Assembly: GCF_030127145.1 (NCBI RefSeq)
Contig: NZ_CP126158.1
Span: 1 to 64,000, forward strand
Direction of reading: 5' to 3'
DNA: 64,000 bases
Origin: Halobaculum halobium
GTDB taxonomy: Archaea; Halobacteriota; Halobacteria; Halobacteriales; Haloferacaceae
The translations under genes were made by a program, and so were the position numbers. The notes beneath the pieces were generated by a model that was not told the origin of the DNA, searched no databases, and saw nothing but the letters and a program-made list of their open reading frames with translations. Shown here one piece after another: positions 55,078-62,924 of the stretch. Numbering within the stretch: the first letter of the stretch is position 1; every line of letters begins with the position of its first letter.

Positions 55078-56104
55078 GCGAGGCCGTCGAGTTCGGCTCG
55101 AAGGCGGCTGCGGACCGCGCTCGCGAGGAGCACGCCGATCTCGTTTGTCCCGTGGACGACGACAAGCGGATGCGGACGGTCCACTTCGTCAGCGACACGC
55201 CCGACACGCTCCTTGACCGACTCCGCGCCGAGGCCGACGAGGGAACCGCCCAGCGCGAGGACCGCGGCCCCGGTCAGGTCGACCTAACCGACGCCGAACG
55301 CGGGCGCCTCGACTTCTCGAAAGGCCGGGCAAACGTGCTCTGGGCGCGCTCTATCAAGGGACTGGCCGCCCGCCACGGTGTGAGCGACTGGACGAGCTAC
55401 GTCGACCCGACCCTCACGGTCGACGAGCACCGCGAGGTGATGGAGAACGCCGGCCAAGAGGGCGGCGGCGCCCGCGCCGATCCGGACCAGCGCGACGCCG
55501 ACCGGGAGGCGAACGCAGCCGCCACCGAGCAGGCCGAAGGCTGCAACCACGCCCGCGGCCACTGCGAGCACGGCGACCCCGACGCCTGCGAGTTCCTCCA
55601 AGAGGCGTGTGGGTACTCGGAGGCGGAGGTATCCGACCTGCTCACGGAGCCGGACCCAGCACCCGGAGACGGGCCGACCGACGACGATGCCAGCCCGCTA
55701 TCGCCGCCGGACGATCTCGAGGAGCGCGTGTCGGTGCGTACCTCCGGTCGGTCCGGGGCTATCTCAACGCGACCGACGCTGTCGCCGAGCACATCGAGAA
55801 GCTGCGCGAGTCGCTGGAGCACGCGAACGACGCGGCGCGGGCGGTGAACGGCATCCGAACCGACGCGGGGCTGGAGCCGATCCACTTCACGAAGCTGGAG
55901 GATGCGAACGCCGACCTCACGGATCTTGTGCGGATGGTCGCGACGACCTGCGAGGAGTGCCATGCAGACCACTCCGAACACGGTCACGACGTGACCGCCG
56001 GCGACCGCGAGGACGTACGAGAGGCGGCCGTCGACGGTGCGGGTTCGACGCCCGTCGGCGTGAGTGACGAAACCGAACGAGCAGCTACGGAGGCAGACAC
56101 ATGA
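55074..56104 (+). CDS. viral protein with Cys/His cluster and helical C-terminus, one frame break
   Basis: About 343 residues when one base near 55730 is restored. The N-terminal half (MSEAVEFGSKAAADRAREEH) leads to TDAERGRLDFSKGRANVLWA and WTSYVDPTLTVDEHREVM. Then comes a dense Cys/His block, CNHARGHCEHGDPDACEFLQ followed by EACGYSEAEVSDLL, probably zinc-binding. After the break the helical part reads YLNATDAVAEHIEKLRESLE and EPIHFTKLEDANADL, with a late Cys pair in TTCEECHADHSEHGH. No assigned function. If the break is real, two separate proteins are made. Confidence 0.55.
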
Positions 56105-56301
56105 CACAGATCACGATCAGCGACCCGACCGAGGTACAGGCAGGCTACTGGAGCGCCGAGATTGTCGAGGATGGCGACCTCATCGCAGAAGCGCACCTCT
56201 CGCCCGATACGCTCCCGGACTTCGACGACCCGCGCGAGTTCCGTGAGTTCCTCGAAGCGATGGCTGAGGGCGTCGGTGCGGCCGAGCACATGGACCTATG
56301 A
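56101..56301 (+). CDS. acidic viral small protein
   Basis: 66 residues starting MTQITISDPTEVQAGYWSAE. An alpha/beta pattern is followed by an acidic helical C-terminus (FDDPREFREFLEAMAEGVGA). No motif is recognised. It overlaps the preceding and following genes by four bases each. Confidence 0.5.
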   Translation: MTQITISDPTEVQAGYWSAEIVEDGDLIAEAHLSPDTLPDFDDPREFREFLEAMAEGVGAAEHMDL

Positions 56302-56984
56302 GCGGCCACACCTGCCCAGCCGACGACTGCGATTTCGGCACTGGCGAGTTCAAGACCGCGAACAGTGTCCGCTCGCACATCAACGCGATGAGCGACGATC
56401 CCCACGCCGACAAGGAGGCGCTGCGAGCCGAGCTCGAAGCTCAAGAGCCGGGCGACGAGGGGGGCGACGAAGGGGTCGAAAGCGCCCCCGAGGGCCCCGC
56501 TACCGAGTCCCCGGCCGAGGAGAGCGGGGAGAAGGGCGAAGAACAGGGCGGAGAGGGGCGCGAGAGCGCCGAATCCGAGGCGACCGAAGCGGCCCCTGAA
56601 GGGGGTGCTACCGACGACAGCATGGCAACCGACGACGAGTACCAACAGCAGCAGGGGAACAGCGAAGGCGAATCGAGCGACGGCAGCGCTTCGGAAGGCG
56701 ATTCCGAAGGCGACGAGAGCGGCGCCGGAGGGGGCGCTTCAGGGGCGGAAGCGGCCGCCGCTGGGGGCCTGCTTGCCGGCTCTATCGGCGGGGTGTCCCC
56801 TCCACTCTTGCTCGGGCTGGCCCTTGGGGCGGTGCTCTTGGTGCTCCTCGTCACCGCCGACGGTGGCGGAGGCGAATCAGGCGATCCAGCCGGCTCAAGC
56901 GGCGCGGAAGGGGCGGAACCGGGGGGCGCTGAAGCGGCCCCTGAAGCCGGTGCCGGCGAGTCCGGGGGTGGTCTGACCGCATGA
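56298..56984 (+). CDS. C2H2 finger plus acidic repeats plus membrane segment
   Basis: 228 residues. The N-terminus CPADDCDFGTGEFKTANSVR then SHINA is a zinc finger with two Cys and His ligands. The middle is a long Glu/Gly/Ser/Ala low-complexity stretch carrying repeats of the type APEGxAT. Near residues 160-190 a membrane segment LLLGLALGAVLLVLLVTADG follows, and the tail is Gly/Ala-rich. A finger tethered to a membrane suggests a role in genome-membrane contact or packaging. It is unlike anything I recognise. Confidence 0.55.
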   Translation: MSGHTCPADDCDFGTGEFKTANSVRSHINAMSDDPHADKEALRAELEAQEPGDEGGDEGVESAPEGPATESPAEESGEKGEEQGGEGRESAESEATEAAPEGGATDDSMATDDEYQQQQGNSEGESSDGSASEGDSEGDESGAGGGASGAEAAAAGGLLAGSIGGVSPPLLLGLALGAVLLVLLVTADGGGGESGDPAGSSGAEGAEPGGAEAAPEAGAGESGGGLTA

Positions 56985-57091
56985 GCGACCCCGAAGAGCA
57001 AGCCGAATCCCCAGACGGCAGGGCTGAAGAGAGCGCCGACGAGGGGGCGCCCGAGGGGGCCGAAAGCGCCCCTGAAGGGGCCGCTACCGAG
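56478..57091 (+). repeat. four copies of a ~30-bp unit across two genes
   Basis: The unit GAAAGCGCCCCTGAAGGGGC then CGCTACCGAG occurs in variants at 56478-56507, 56586-56615, 56931-56960 and 57062-57091. It encodes an acidic E-x-APEG-x-AT module in the zinc-finger membrane gene and again at the start of the following gene. It probably spread by recombination within the element. Confidence 0.55.
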
Positions 57092-57598
57092 GGCGGTAGC
57101 GACACCGGCGACGAACAGCCGGACATCGAGAGCGACGAGCAGGCGATCGTCCCCAGCGACATCGACCCCGACGATGTTGAGGCGGAGGCCGGTGCCGACG
57201 ACGAGAACGAGAGCGAGGACGCCGGCGACGACGCCGCCGAACCGACCGAGCCGGGCAGCATGGCGGACGATGCGAACCCGGATGCGTCGGTCGCGAAGGC
57301 TGGCGAGATGTACGTCTCGGTCGTCAAGTCCGTGACCAACGCCCAGATCCGCAAGCACGGCGGCGAGAACGAGCTGGGGCGCGACCACTTCGAGCAGTAC
57401 GACCTCGCGGACCACTTCAACGAGACGATGGACATGATGGGCGTCGGGAGCGACCTCGAACCGCACGAGGCGCTACTGTTCGCTACGGTCCTGTCGATGG
57501 GCGACGGCCTCACTCGTGAGACGGACGTTCTCGACAAGCAGATCGACCGGCTGATGGAGAAGGCGATGGGCGGAACCGGGGGTGAGGCGGCCGCATGA
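56981..57598 (+). CDS. acidic viral protein with helical C-terminus
   Basis: 205 residues. The first half is a Glu/Asp/Gly-rich disordered region that shares the APEG repeats of the preceding gene. The second half is helical and better folded (AGEMYVSVVKSVTNAQIRKH, FEQYDLADHFNETMDMMGVG, LDKQIDRLMEKAMGG). No motif identifies its role. The ATG overlaps the previous stop by four bases. It may work with the preceding membrane protein. Confidence 0.55.
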   Translation: MSDPEEQAESPDGRAEESADEGAPEGAESAPEGAATEGGSDTGDEQPDIESDEQAIVPSDIDPDDVEAEAGADDENESEDAGDDAAEPTEPGSMADDANPDASVAKAGEMYVSVVKSVTNAQIRKHGGENELGRDHFEQYDLADHFNETMDMMGVGSDLEPHEALLFATVLSMGDGLTRETDVLDKQIDRLMEKAMGGTGGEAAA

Positions 57599-58158
57599 GG
57601 GGGATCAGAAACCGCGCCGTCCGCAAGATGATGGCGAAGCTCAAGGAGATGGGCGCGATCGACCACCTGACCGGCATCATCGCCGGCGCCGAACACGAGG
57701 TACTGACCGCCGCCAAGCGCCTGGAGGACGCCACCGACCAGGACGTGATCGGCGAGGTGCCGGCCGTCGAGATGCGCCGAGACTCGCTCGAAGCAATGAT
57801 CGACGCGATGGCCGGCGGCTCGTTCGACGACCTCTGGCTCGAAAACGTCGCGCCCGAACTCCTCGACACCACCGACGGCGTCGAGGGGTATCTCGGCGCC
57901 GACGCCGACGAGTGGGAGGCGCAGATCGCCCGCTGGGCGGAGACGTACCGAGAAGGCGGCGCCGAGGGCTCCGACCGAGCGCTCGCCGACCACCACGTTC
58001 GGAACAAGTGGGGCGTGGACCTCGCGACGTTCGAGGATCGCGTTGTCGAGTTCGACGGAGGAGAGGCGGCCGAACGACTGTTCGCAGCGAACTTCCGCGC
58101 CGCCTGTACGGTCATCCACAACGCCGCAGACGAGCTGGAGGGCGACGCGGATGAGTGA
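57595..58158 (+). CDS. helical viral protein
   Basis: 187 residues starting MRGIRNRAVRKMMAKLKEMG. It is entirely helical and charged (ITGIIAGAEHEVLTAAKRLE-like segment, here LTGIIAGAEHEVLTAAKRLE, then ADEWEAQIARWAETYREGG). It has a basic N-terminus and no membrane segment. It sits in the position just before the packaging genes. Function unknown. Confidence 0.5.
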   Translation: MRGIRNRAVRKMMAKLKEMGAIDHLTGIIAGAEHEVLTAAKRLEDATDQDVIGEVPAVEMRRDSLEAMIDAMAGGSFDDLWLENVAPELLDTTDGVEGYLGADADEWEAQIARWAETYREGGAEGSDRALADHHVRNKWGVDLATFEDRVVEFDGGEAAERLFAANFRAACTVIHNAADELEGDADE

Positions 58159-58504
58159 GACCGACAGCGAACCGAAGGACAAGACCGACGTGTACCGCGA
58201 GCGGAACCTGAACGCGCTGCTGGCGCTCCGGGCGCTGAGTCTGCTCGATCAACACAACCTCGCATACGTGCCGATGGGCTACTGGCACGACACCGACGAC
58301 GTGAACGGCGACGAGTGGGCGGTCGTGTGGGCCGACCTCCCCGACGAGGGACAGGCGGGCTGGCATGTCCCCACCGAGATGGTCCCCGACTGGCTCCCCG
58401 AGCGAGATCCCGAGTACGACGGGTACAGTACGCCCGAGAAGAACCGCCGGGTGGCGCTCGCGGCCGGCGTCGACCCGGACGCCGCAGGAGTTCGCGAGCC
58501 GTGA
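58151..58504 (+). CDS. hypothetical protein directly before the ATPase
   Basis: 117 residues starting MSETDSEPKDKTDVYRERNL. A helical leader (ALLALRALSLLDQHNLAYVP) is followed by a short all-beta part rich in Trp and Tyr (WAVVWADLPDEGQAGWHVPT). It overlaps the ATPase start by four bases. Its close coupling to the packaging ATPase suggests a packaging partner, but there is no motif. Confidence 0.5.
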   Translation: MSETDSEPKDKTDVYRERNLNALLALRALSLLDQHNLAYVPMGYWHDTDDVNGDEWAVVWADLPDEGQAGWHVPTEMVPDWLPERDPEYDGYSTPEKNRRVALAAGVDPDAAGVREP

Positions 58505-59283
58505 CGCGCCGGCTCCTCGGCGCCATGAGCGGGCACGGGAAGTCCTTCGTCGGGCAGTCGATCATCGAGCGCAACATCCCCGAGTTCGAGCACGTCGCCG
58601 TCCTCGACTTCAAGGACGAGTACCGCGGGCTGGTGAAAGCCGGCTTCGCCTCTCACTTCATCGTCGGTCCTCGGGAGGCGTCGTGGTCCGTCAAGATGTG
58701 GGAGTCGTTCATCGCGGAGAACGGCGCCGTCGTGCTCGCCCGCTACAACCTTCCGCCGGAGGAGTGGCGGACGGTCTGTGCCCGCATCATCAAGGCCGCG
58801 CGTCGCCTCGGCGACTCTCTCACGGCCATCGACGAGGCGCACTTCGTCGCCCCGCAGACGGGGAAGGTGCCCGACGCTATCGAGGGGCTGGCAACGACCG
58901 GCCGCGGTGAAGGTGCGTCCTCGTTGTGGATCACCCAGCGGCTCGCGAAGCTGGAAAAGACGGTCGTCTCACAGTGTGACGAAACGGTACTGGGGGCGTT
59001 CAAGGCCAAACAGGACCGGAACCAGATCGAGGCCGAGTACCCCGTCGACGTACACAACCCGTCCGTCTCGCGCGTTCCGTCGCTTCCCGAGGAACTGCAC
59101 GCGCCGGACGCCGGGCCGGTCCCGCTGCGGCAGTTCGAGGACGACGCGGGCCACATCATCGGCTCGGAGTGGATATTCGCGAACACGGCCGGCGAGATGG
59201 ACCGTTGGGACACCCGCGGCTTGGAGATGGAATCGACACACTACGGCCCGGAAGGCAACCCGATTCACGACCCGAACCTCTGA
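58501..59283 (+). CDS. genome-packaging ATPase (FtsK/HerA type)
   Basis: 260 residues from GTG 58501. The Walker A loop LLGAMSGHGKSFVGQSII is at the very N-terminus, and the Walker B strand SLTAIDEAHFVAPQTGK contains Asp-Glu. The downstream GEGASSLWITQRLAKLEKTV fits the sensor and arginine-finger region. The overall size and compact form match the packaging ATPases of SH1-like and other membrane-containing icosahedral viruses, which pump the genome into preformed capsids. Its stop comes two bases before the next gene. Confidence 0.85.
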   Translation: MTRRLLGAMSGHGKSFVGQSIIERNIPEFEHVAVLDFKDEYRGLVKAGFASHFIVGPREASWSVKMWESFIAENGAVVLARYNLPPEEWRTVCARIIKAARRLGDSLTAIDEAHFVAPQTGKVPDAIEGLATTGRGEGASSLWITQRLAKLEKTVVSQCDETVLGAFKAKQDRNQIEAEYPVDVHNPSVSRVPSLPEELHAPDAGPVPLRQFEDDAGHIIGSEWIFANTAGEMDRWDTRGLEMESTHYGPEGNPIHDPNL

Positions 59284-59285
59284 CC

Positions 59286-59447
59286 ATGGCCCGAGAACGC
59301 ACCACGCTGAGCGGTGAGGACGCCGAACAGTTCGCGGACATCCGCGAGGACCTGAGCGAGCACCGCCGCGGCGAGCTCTCGAACGCCGAGGTTGTGCGCC
59401 GACTCATGGAGATGTGGGAGAAAGAGCAGTCGCCCGGCCGTCGCTGA
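59286..59447 (+). CDS. ribbon-helix-helix-like viral small protein
   Basis: 53 residues. The pattern RTTLSGEDAEQFADIREDLS followed by SNAEVVRRLMEMWEKE is strand then two helices, as in CopG-type regulators. It is the last gene before the promoter region of the virion operon. It may act on the direct repeats just downstream. Confidence 0.45.
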   Translation: MARERTTLSGEDAEQFADIREDLSEHRRGELSNAEVVRRLMEMWEKEQSPGRR

Positions 59448-59453
59448 TCACCA

Positions 59454-59484
59454 GCGACGCAATCAGGACACACGCGACGCAATC
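59454..59484 (+). promoter_or_regulatory. tandem operator-like repeats upstream of the virion genes
   Basis: The 11-base GCGACGCAATC occurs at 59454-59464 and again at 59474-59484, exactly 20 bases apart (about two helical turns), in the gap before the capsid gene run. It is ideally placed for cooperative binding of a regulator near the promoter at 59499. Confidence 0.55.
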
Positions 59485-59498
59485 CCTGCGCAGGCCGC

Positions 59499-59506
59499 CT
59501 TTTTCG
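59499..59506 (+). promoter_or_regulatory. TATA-like box of the capsid operon
   Basis: CTTTTTCG is followed by a GC-rich stretch to ATG 59533, about 30 bases. With the two repeats upstream it forms the likely late promoter of the element. Confidence 0.4.
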
Positions 59507-59532
59507 CCCCCTCTCATCGGCCCGGGTGTAGC

Positions 59533-59826
59533 ATGGCAGACATGGCAGAGGCGTTCGACGCACTCGCATCGACCGAACTGTGGGAGTCCGTGGCCGCGAT
59601 CTTCGCGGGCTTCATGGCCCCCACGGTTCTCAAGAACCTGACTTCCGGCGTCGCGCCGGACATGGTGAAGGACAACCCCGAGGTATACGGGCTCGCGGTC
59701 GCAGCCGGCGGCCAGCTCTCCCCGATGTACTCCTACGAGATCAGCATCGGCGGCGGCCTCTACACGGTCGACAAGGCCGCGGAGCGGTTCGACATCAAGT
59801 CGACGGTTCAGGGAGTGGGGGCGTAG
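59533..59826 (+). CDS. VP12-like small virion membrane protein
   Basis: 97 residues. Hydrophobic stretches are mixed with polar ones (ELWESVAAIFAGFMAPTVLK, PEVYGLAVAAGGQLSPMYSY), and the end is ISIGGGLYTVDKAAERFDIK. In SH1 a small protein of this size (VP12) precedes VP7 and VP4. Order and size match, but the identity is an inference. One base separates it from no gene upstream, and its stop abuts the VP7 start. Confidence 0.5.
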   Translation: MADMAEAFDALASTELWESVAAIFAGFMAPTVLKNLTSGVAPDMVKDNPEVYGLAVAAGGQLSPMYSYEISIGGGLYTVDKAAERFDIKSTVQGVGA

Positions 59827-60306
59827 ATGACTGAAACGCTTTCCAACCTCGGCACGCGGCAGGTCGAGGCCACCGAGAAGACCAACGTCGTGGATCAGGC
59901 GACCTCGGTCCTCGGCTTCTCGCCCATCGACGGGATGGTCCTGGAGATCTCGAACATGGGCGGCGCGGGCTTCCCCATCCAGGCGAAGCTCCGCGACTCC
60001 AACGACGACCCGCTCCCGCTCGACACGGAGGTGACGATCCGATGGGACGCACCCCACCTCGATCAGCCGCAGGTCGTCTCCTACAAGCTCTCGAACATCG
60101 GCACGTTCCGCCGTCTGAGCATCAAGGAGCAGCAGAACGAGGAGTACCGCGACCGGACCCGTGTCGAACTCAAGGGCTCCGCGCTGGTCGTCGAGGACAT
60201 CGAGAGCGTCGAGGTGTTCCTCGAGTCCTCGGAGCAGATCGACTGGGACAACTCGGAGTTCTACTTCGACGACAAGGCCGTGACCGTCCGGTCCGGGGGG
60301 GACTGA
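59827..60306 (+). CDS. capsid protein VP7-like (small major capsid protein)
   Basis: 159 residues starting MTETLSNLGTRQVEATEKTN. Characteristic stretches are VVDQATSVLGFSPIDGMVLE, FPIQAKLRDSNDDPLPLDTE, RWDAPHLDQPQVVSYKLSNI and IDWDNSEFYFDDKAVT. This is the single jelly-roll partner in the SH1-type capsid, where VP7 and VP4 form pseudo-hexameric capsomers. The identification rests on remembered homologues and on its position before VP4. It is intact. Confidence 0.75.
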   Translation: MTETLSNLGTRQVEATEKTNVVDQATSVLGFSPIDGMVLEISNMGGAGFPIQAKLRDSNDDPLPLDTEVTIRWDAPHLDQPQVVSYKLSNIGTFRRLSIKEQQNEEYRDRTRVELKGSALVVEDIESVEVFLESSEQIDWDNSEFYFDDKAVTVRSGGD

Positions 60307-60309
60307 GCG

Positions 60310-61044
60310 ATGGCGGACGAATCCGCCGTGCGCTCGCGGCTGAAGTCGGCCAGCATCAACCGCGACGAGTTCACCAAGGCGAGTTTCGACTTCACCGCCG
60401 GCACGCCCGGCGAGCGGACCGAGGTCGCTTCCGTGCAGGTCAACCGGGCGCACATGCTCCGCGAGACCAACGCCACGGAGTACGCCATCATGGCGTACCA
60501 GGAGTTCACGACCGACGGGACTGCGGACAACCAGGAGACGTTCAACCTCTCGCACGACCTCATCGACTCCGGAGCGGTCGACACCTCGCTGCTACTGTAC
60601 GAAGGCGGTTCCGTCGTGCAGCCCGACTCGGTGGACTACGACGCCAACACCTTCGACTACACGAGCGGGGGCACCGACACCACGCTGGGCGTCTACTACG
60701 CCGCGGGCGATCAGGCCCAGCTCGAACTCGTCAAGGAGGCACCGAACGGGACGAAGGAGACCGTCGACTCGCGGCTCATCAACAAGCTGCACCTGCGTGA
60801 CAACGCCAAGGAGCCGGTGAATCTCTCGCTCGGGCGGTCGTACTGGCAGCGGTACGTCCCGACCGACTGGACGCTCTCGCTGTACGTCGACGCGCCGTAC
60901 ACGGCGGCGTTCATGCAGGACGTCGACGGCGACGGCGAGCCCGAACCGGCGGCCAACGCGCTGCTGTCGATCCCCTACTCGGCAGCCACCGGCTCCATCG
61001 AGGGGCTGGGCGCGGTGGTCCGCATGGACGCCGCGAGGCGGTAA
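60310..61044 (+). CDS. capsid protein VP4-like (large major capsid protein)
   Basis: 244 residues starting MADESAVRSRLKSASINRDE. An all-beta protein: GERTEVASVQVNRAHMLRET, TFNLSHDLIDSGAVDTSLLL, DTTLGVYYAAGDQAQLELVK and SYWQRYVPTDWTLSLYVDAP. It follows VP7 by three bases, as in SH1 and its relatives. The protein is intact. It forms the shell with VP7 over an internal membrane. Confidence 0.75.
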   Translation: MADESAVRSRLKSASINRDEFTKASFDFTAGTPGERTEVASVQVNRAHMLRETNATEYAIMAYQEFTTDGTADNQETFNLSHDLIDSGAVDTSLLLYEGGSVVQPDSVDYDANTFDYTSGGTDTTLGVYYAAGDQAQLELVKEAPNGTKETVDSRLINKLHLRDNAKEPVNLSLGRSYWQRYVPTDWTLSLYVDAPYTAAFMQDVDGDGEPEPAANALLSIPYSAATGSIEGLGAVVRMDAARR

Positions 61045-61047
61045 ACA

Positions 61048-61305
61048 ATGTCCGGCGGACTCACGCCGGCCGCGACTGGCGGCGCTCCGACCGGCACCGA
61101 GCCGTCGGACCGTCTCACGACCATGACCGACGGCGCCGCCATGCCGGGGTACGTGGAACCGGGCACGCCGGCACAGCCGGGCGCCCCGGTGTTCGAGAAC
61201 GCGCTGGCGGGTACCTCGGTGACACCCGAGGACATCCAAGTCGCGGCGGCGCTCATCAACGTGCTGCTGTTCGCGTCGCTGGTGTACGTGGAGGTGAACC
61301 GCTGA
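61048..61305 (+). CDS. VP13-like small virion protein with C-terminal anchor
   Basis: 85 residues. A Pro/Gly/Thr-rich N-terminal part (TPAATGGAPTGTEPSDRLTT) is followed by a final membrane segment VAAALINVLLFASLVYVEVN. It comes directly after VP4, in the place VP13 holds in SH1. One base overlaps the next gene (TGATG). The identity is inferred from order only. Confidence 0.45.
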   Translation: MSGGLTPAATGGAPTGTEPSDRLTTMTDGAAMPGYVEPGTPAQPGAPVFENALAGTSVTPEDIQVAAALINVLLFASLVYVEVNR

Positions 61306-61898
61306 TGGTGGGCGGACTCACCGGCCCGTCGTGGGACCAGGACGGCGGCGGTGGCGGGACGACCGACACCACCGACGACACGGACTCCGGCGGCTCGGAC
61401 GACTCCGGCGGTTCGAGCGACTACACGAACGACACCGAGGACATCGAGCAGGACCAGACCAGCGACGACCTCGATCTCGGGCAGGCCGACGGTGGCGGGC
61501 TCGAATACGACAGCGAGGACTCGGCCGGCAACGTCGTGGACTCGGACGGCGACCCGGACACGGGCGGCGTCACCATCATCAGCGACAACAACAGCGACGA
61601 CCCGGCGGCCGACGACGCCCAGCAGGATCTCACCGACGACGCGCTCGACACTATCGGGGGCTCGGACGGATCGGACGGTTCGGGCGGGTCGGACGGGTCG
61701 GACGACACCGGCGGCATCGAGAGCGGGGTAGTCGACAGCGAGAGCGGCGAGTACACCGACGGCGCCGACACCGACAACCAGCCGGACAACACGCCCGCCG
61801 ACACAGAGACACCGGGAGTCGGCGGCGACATCGGCAATCCGGCGCTGCTGGCGCTGGCACTCGTCGTTGTCGGCTGGGTCATGTACGGGGGTGAGTAG
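61305..61898 (+). CDS. low-complexity Asp/Gly/Ser protein with C-terminal membrane anchor
   Basis: 197 residues. A long stretch of Asp, Gly, Ser and Thr repeats (DDTDSGGSDDSGGSSDYTND, GSDGSDGSGGSDGSDDTGG) is followed by a single membrane helix NPALLALALVVVGWVMYGGE at the very end. It is probably a virion surface or capsid-membrane linker protein. SH1 also has a low-complexity structural protein in this area, but no residue-level match is claimed. Confidence 0.55.
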   Translation: MVGGLTGPSWDQDGGGGGTTDTTDDTDSGGSDDSGGSSDYTNDTEDIEQDQTSDDLDLGQADGGGLEYDSEDSAGNVVDSDGDPDTGGVTIISDNNSDDPAADDAQQDLTDDALDTIGGSDGSDGSGGSDGSDDTGGIESGVVDSESGEYTDGADTDNQPDNTPADTETPGVGGDIGNPALLALALVVVGWVMYGGE

Positions 61899-61901
61899 CC
61901 C

Positions 61902-62501
61902 GTGGCGGATGTTCGAGTTCGGCGCGTCGAGTTCGAGGGTCCGGCCGCGGCGGGGGTTCCGATCCCGATCCGCGTCGGCGTCAACAACAACGAGACGGCC
62001 GCGTTCTCGTGGGAGGAGAAGACCTGCAACACCGGCGGCGAGTACGGACACAAGACCGACGTAACCCTCGTCATCCGCGACGCTGCCGGCGAGAAGGTCT
62101 TTGATGAGACGGTCCGCGAGTGCGTCCCCCGGAACCGTGTGGGGCAGATGCTCGGGGCGAACGCGGCTGTCGAGTTCGACCCGGAGCTTCCGGCGGGAGA
62201 GTACACGGTGGAGGCGACCGTTTCGGTCATCAAGGAGGAGCGGACGCACTCCAGTACGCCGCGGTCCCTGACCGTCGAGGAGGACAGCAGCGCGCTTCCT
62301 GGTGGCGACGACCCCGGCGGATCGAATCCGTTCGGCGGGGGCGGCGACGACCAAAGCGATGACGGCGGAAACAACCCGTTCGGCGGCTCGGGCGACGCGC
62401 TCGGGCTGCCGAACAGCAAGGTCGTGCTGGCGCTCGTCGCGCTGCTGGCTATCGCGTGGCTGGCGAACAGCGCGAGCAACACCGCGGAGGCGTTCACATG
62501 A
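61902..62501 (+). CDS. virion membrane protein with beta domain and NPFGG repeats
   Basis: 199 residues from GTG 61902. A folded beta domain (VRRVEFEGPAAAGVPIPIRV, KTDVTLVIRDAAGEKVFDET, ELPAGEYTVEATVSVIKEER) is followed by a Gly/Asp linker with two NPFGG repeats and a C-terminal membrane helix VVLALVALLAIAWLANSASN. This suggests an anchored virion protein. It overlaps the following gene by four bases. No family name is assigned. Confidence 0.55.
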   Translation: MADVRVRRVEFEGPAAAGVPIPIRVGVNNNETAAFSWEEKTCNTGGEYGHKTDVTLVIRDAAGEKVFDETVRECVPRNRVGQMLGANAAVEFDPELPAGEYTVEATVSVIKEERTHSSTPRSLTVEEDSSALPGGDDPGGSNPFGGGGDDQSDDGGNNPFGGSGDALGLPNSKVVLALVALLAIAWLANSASNTAEAFT

Positions 62502-62770
62502 TGGACCTACTGGCGAGCTACGCGGTGCAGGTGTCAGCGGGTATCACCGCCACGTCGGCGCTCGGCATCCTCTACGAGGCCCACCGGATGCGCGGCGCTG
62601 TCGAGCGGAATAGCGAGCGGGGCGCAGCGAACAAGACGCGGTCCATCGGCAATCGCCGGTGGCTCCAACGCTTCGGGGCGCGGCTCGTTGGCAACGAGAA
62701 GTACCAGCCGCCGCACCGCTTCGACCCGGACGAGGAACCGCGACCCGACGGAGGGCGACAGGATGGCTAA
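62498..62770 (+). CDS. small membrane-associated virion gene
   Basis: 90 residues. An N-terminal amphipathic or membrane stretch (DLLASYAVQVSAGITATSAL) is followed by a basic Arg-rich middle and a Pro/Asp-rich tail. It may be a membrane protein of the virion. The start could be ATG 62498 or 62501. Family unknown. Confidence 0.45.
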   Translation: MMDLLASYAVQVSAGITATSALGILYEAHRMRGAVERNSERGAANKTRSIGNRRWLQRFGARLVGNEKYQPPHRFDPDEEPRPDGGRQDG

Positions 62771-62924
62771 CATCGAGAACACCGAGTACGAGGACATGAC
62801 GGACGAGGAACTGAAGCGGGTCCGGGAGAAGATGGACGACGACACCGGCCGGACCGGCGGTGAGAGTGACGGCACCGACAATAACGGCGGGGCGTACGCC
62901 GATCCTCCCGAGGAGGTGCGGTGA
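62763..62924 (+). CDS. acidic micro-protein
   Basis: 53 residues starting MANIENTEYEDMTDEELKRV. It is charged and helical, then Gly/Asp-rich (NNGGAYADPPEEVR), with no motif. It is coupled to both neighbours, overlapping the previous gene by eight bases. Function unknown. Confidence 0.45.
   Translation: MANIENTEYEDMTDEELKRVREKMDDDTGRTGGESDGTDNNGGAYADPPEEVR

Noticed and set aside
55700-55760. Programmed ribosomal frameshift in the viral gene at 55074
   Set aside because: No slippery heptamer or obvious downstream structure, and one-base losses are common throughout this sequence, so a sequencing error is the simpler explanation.
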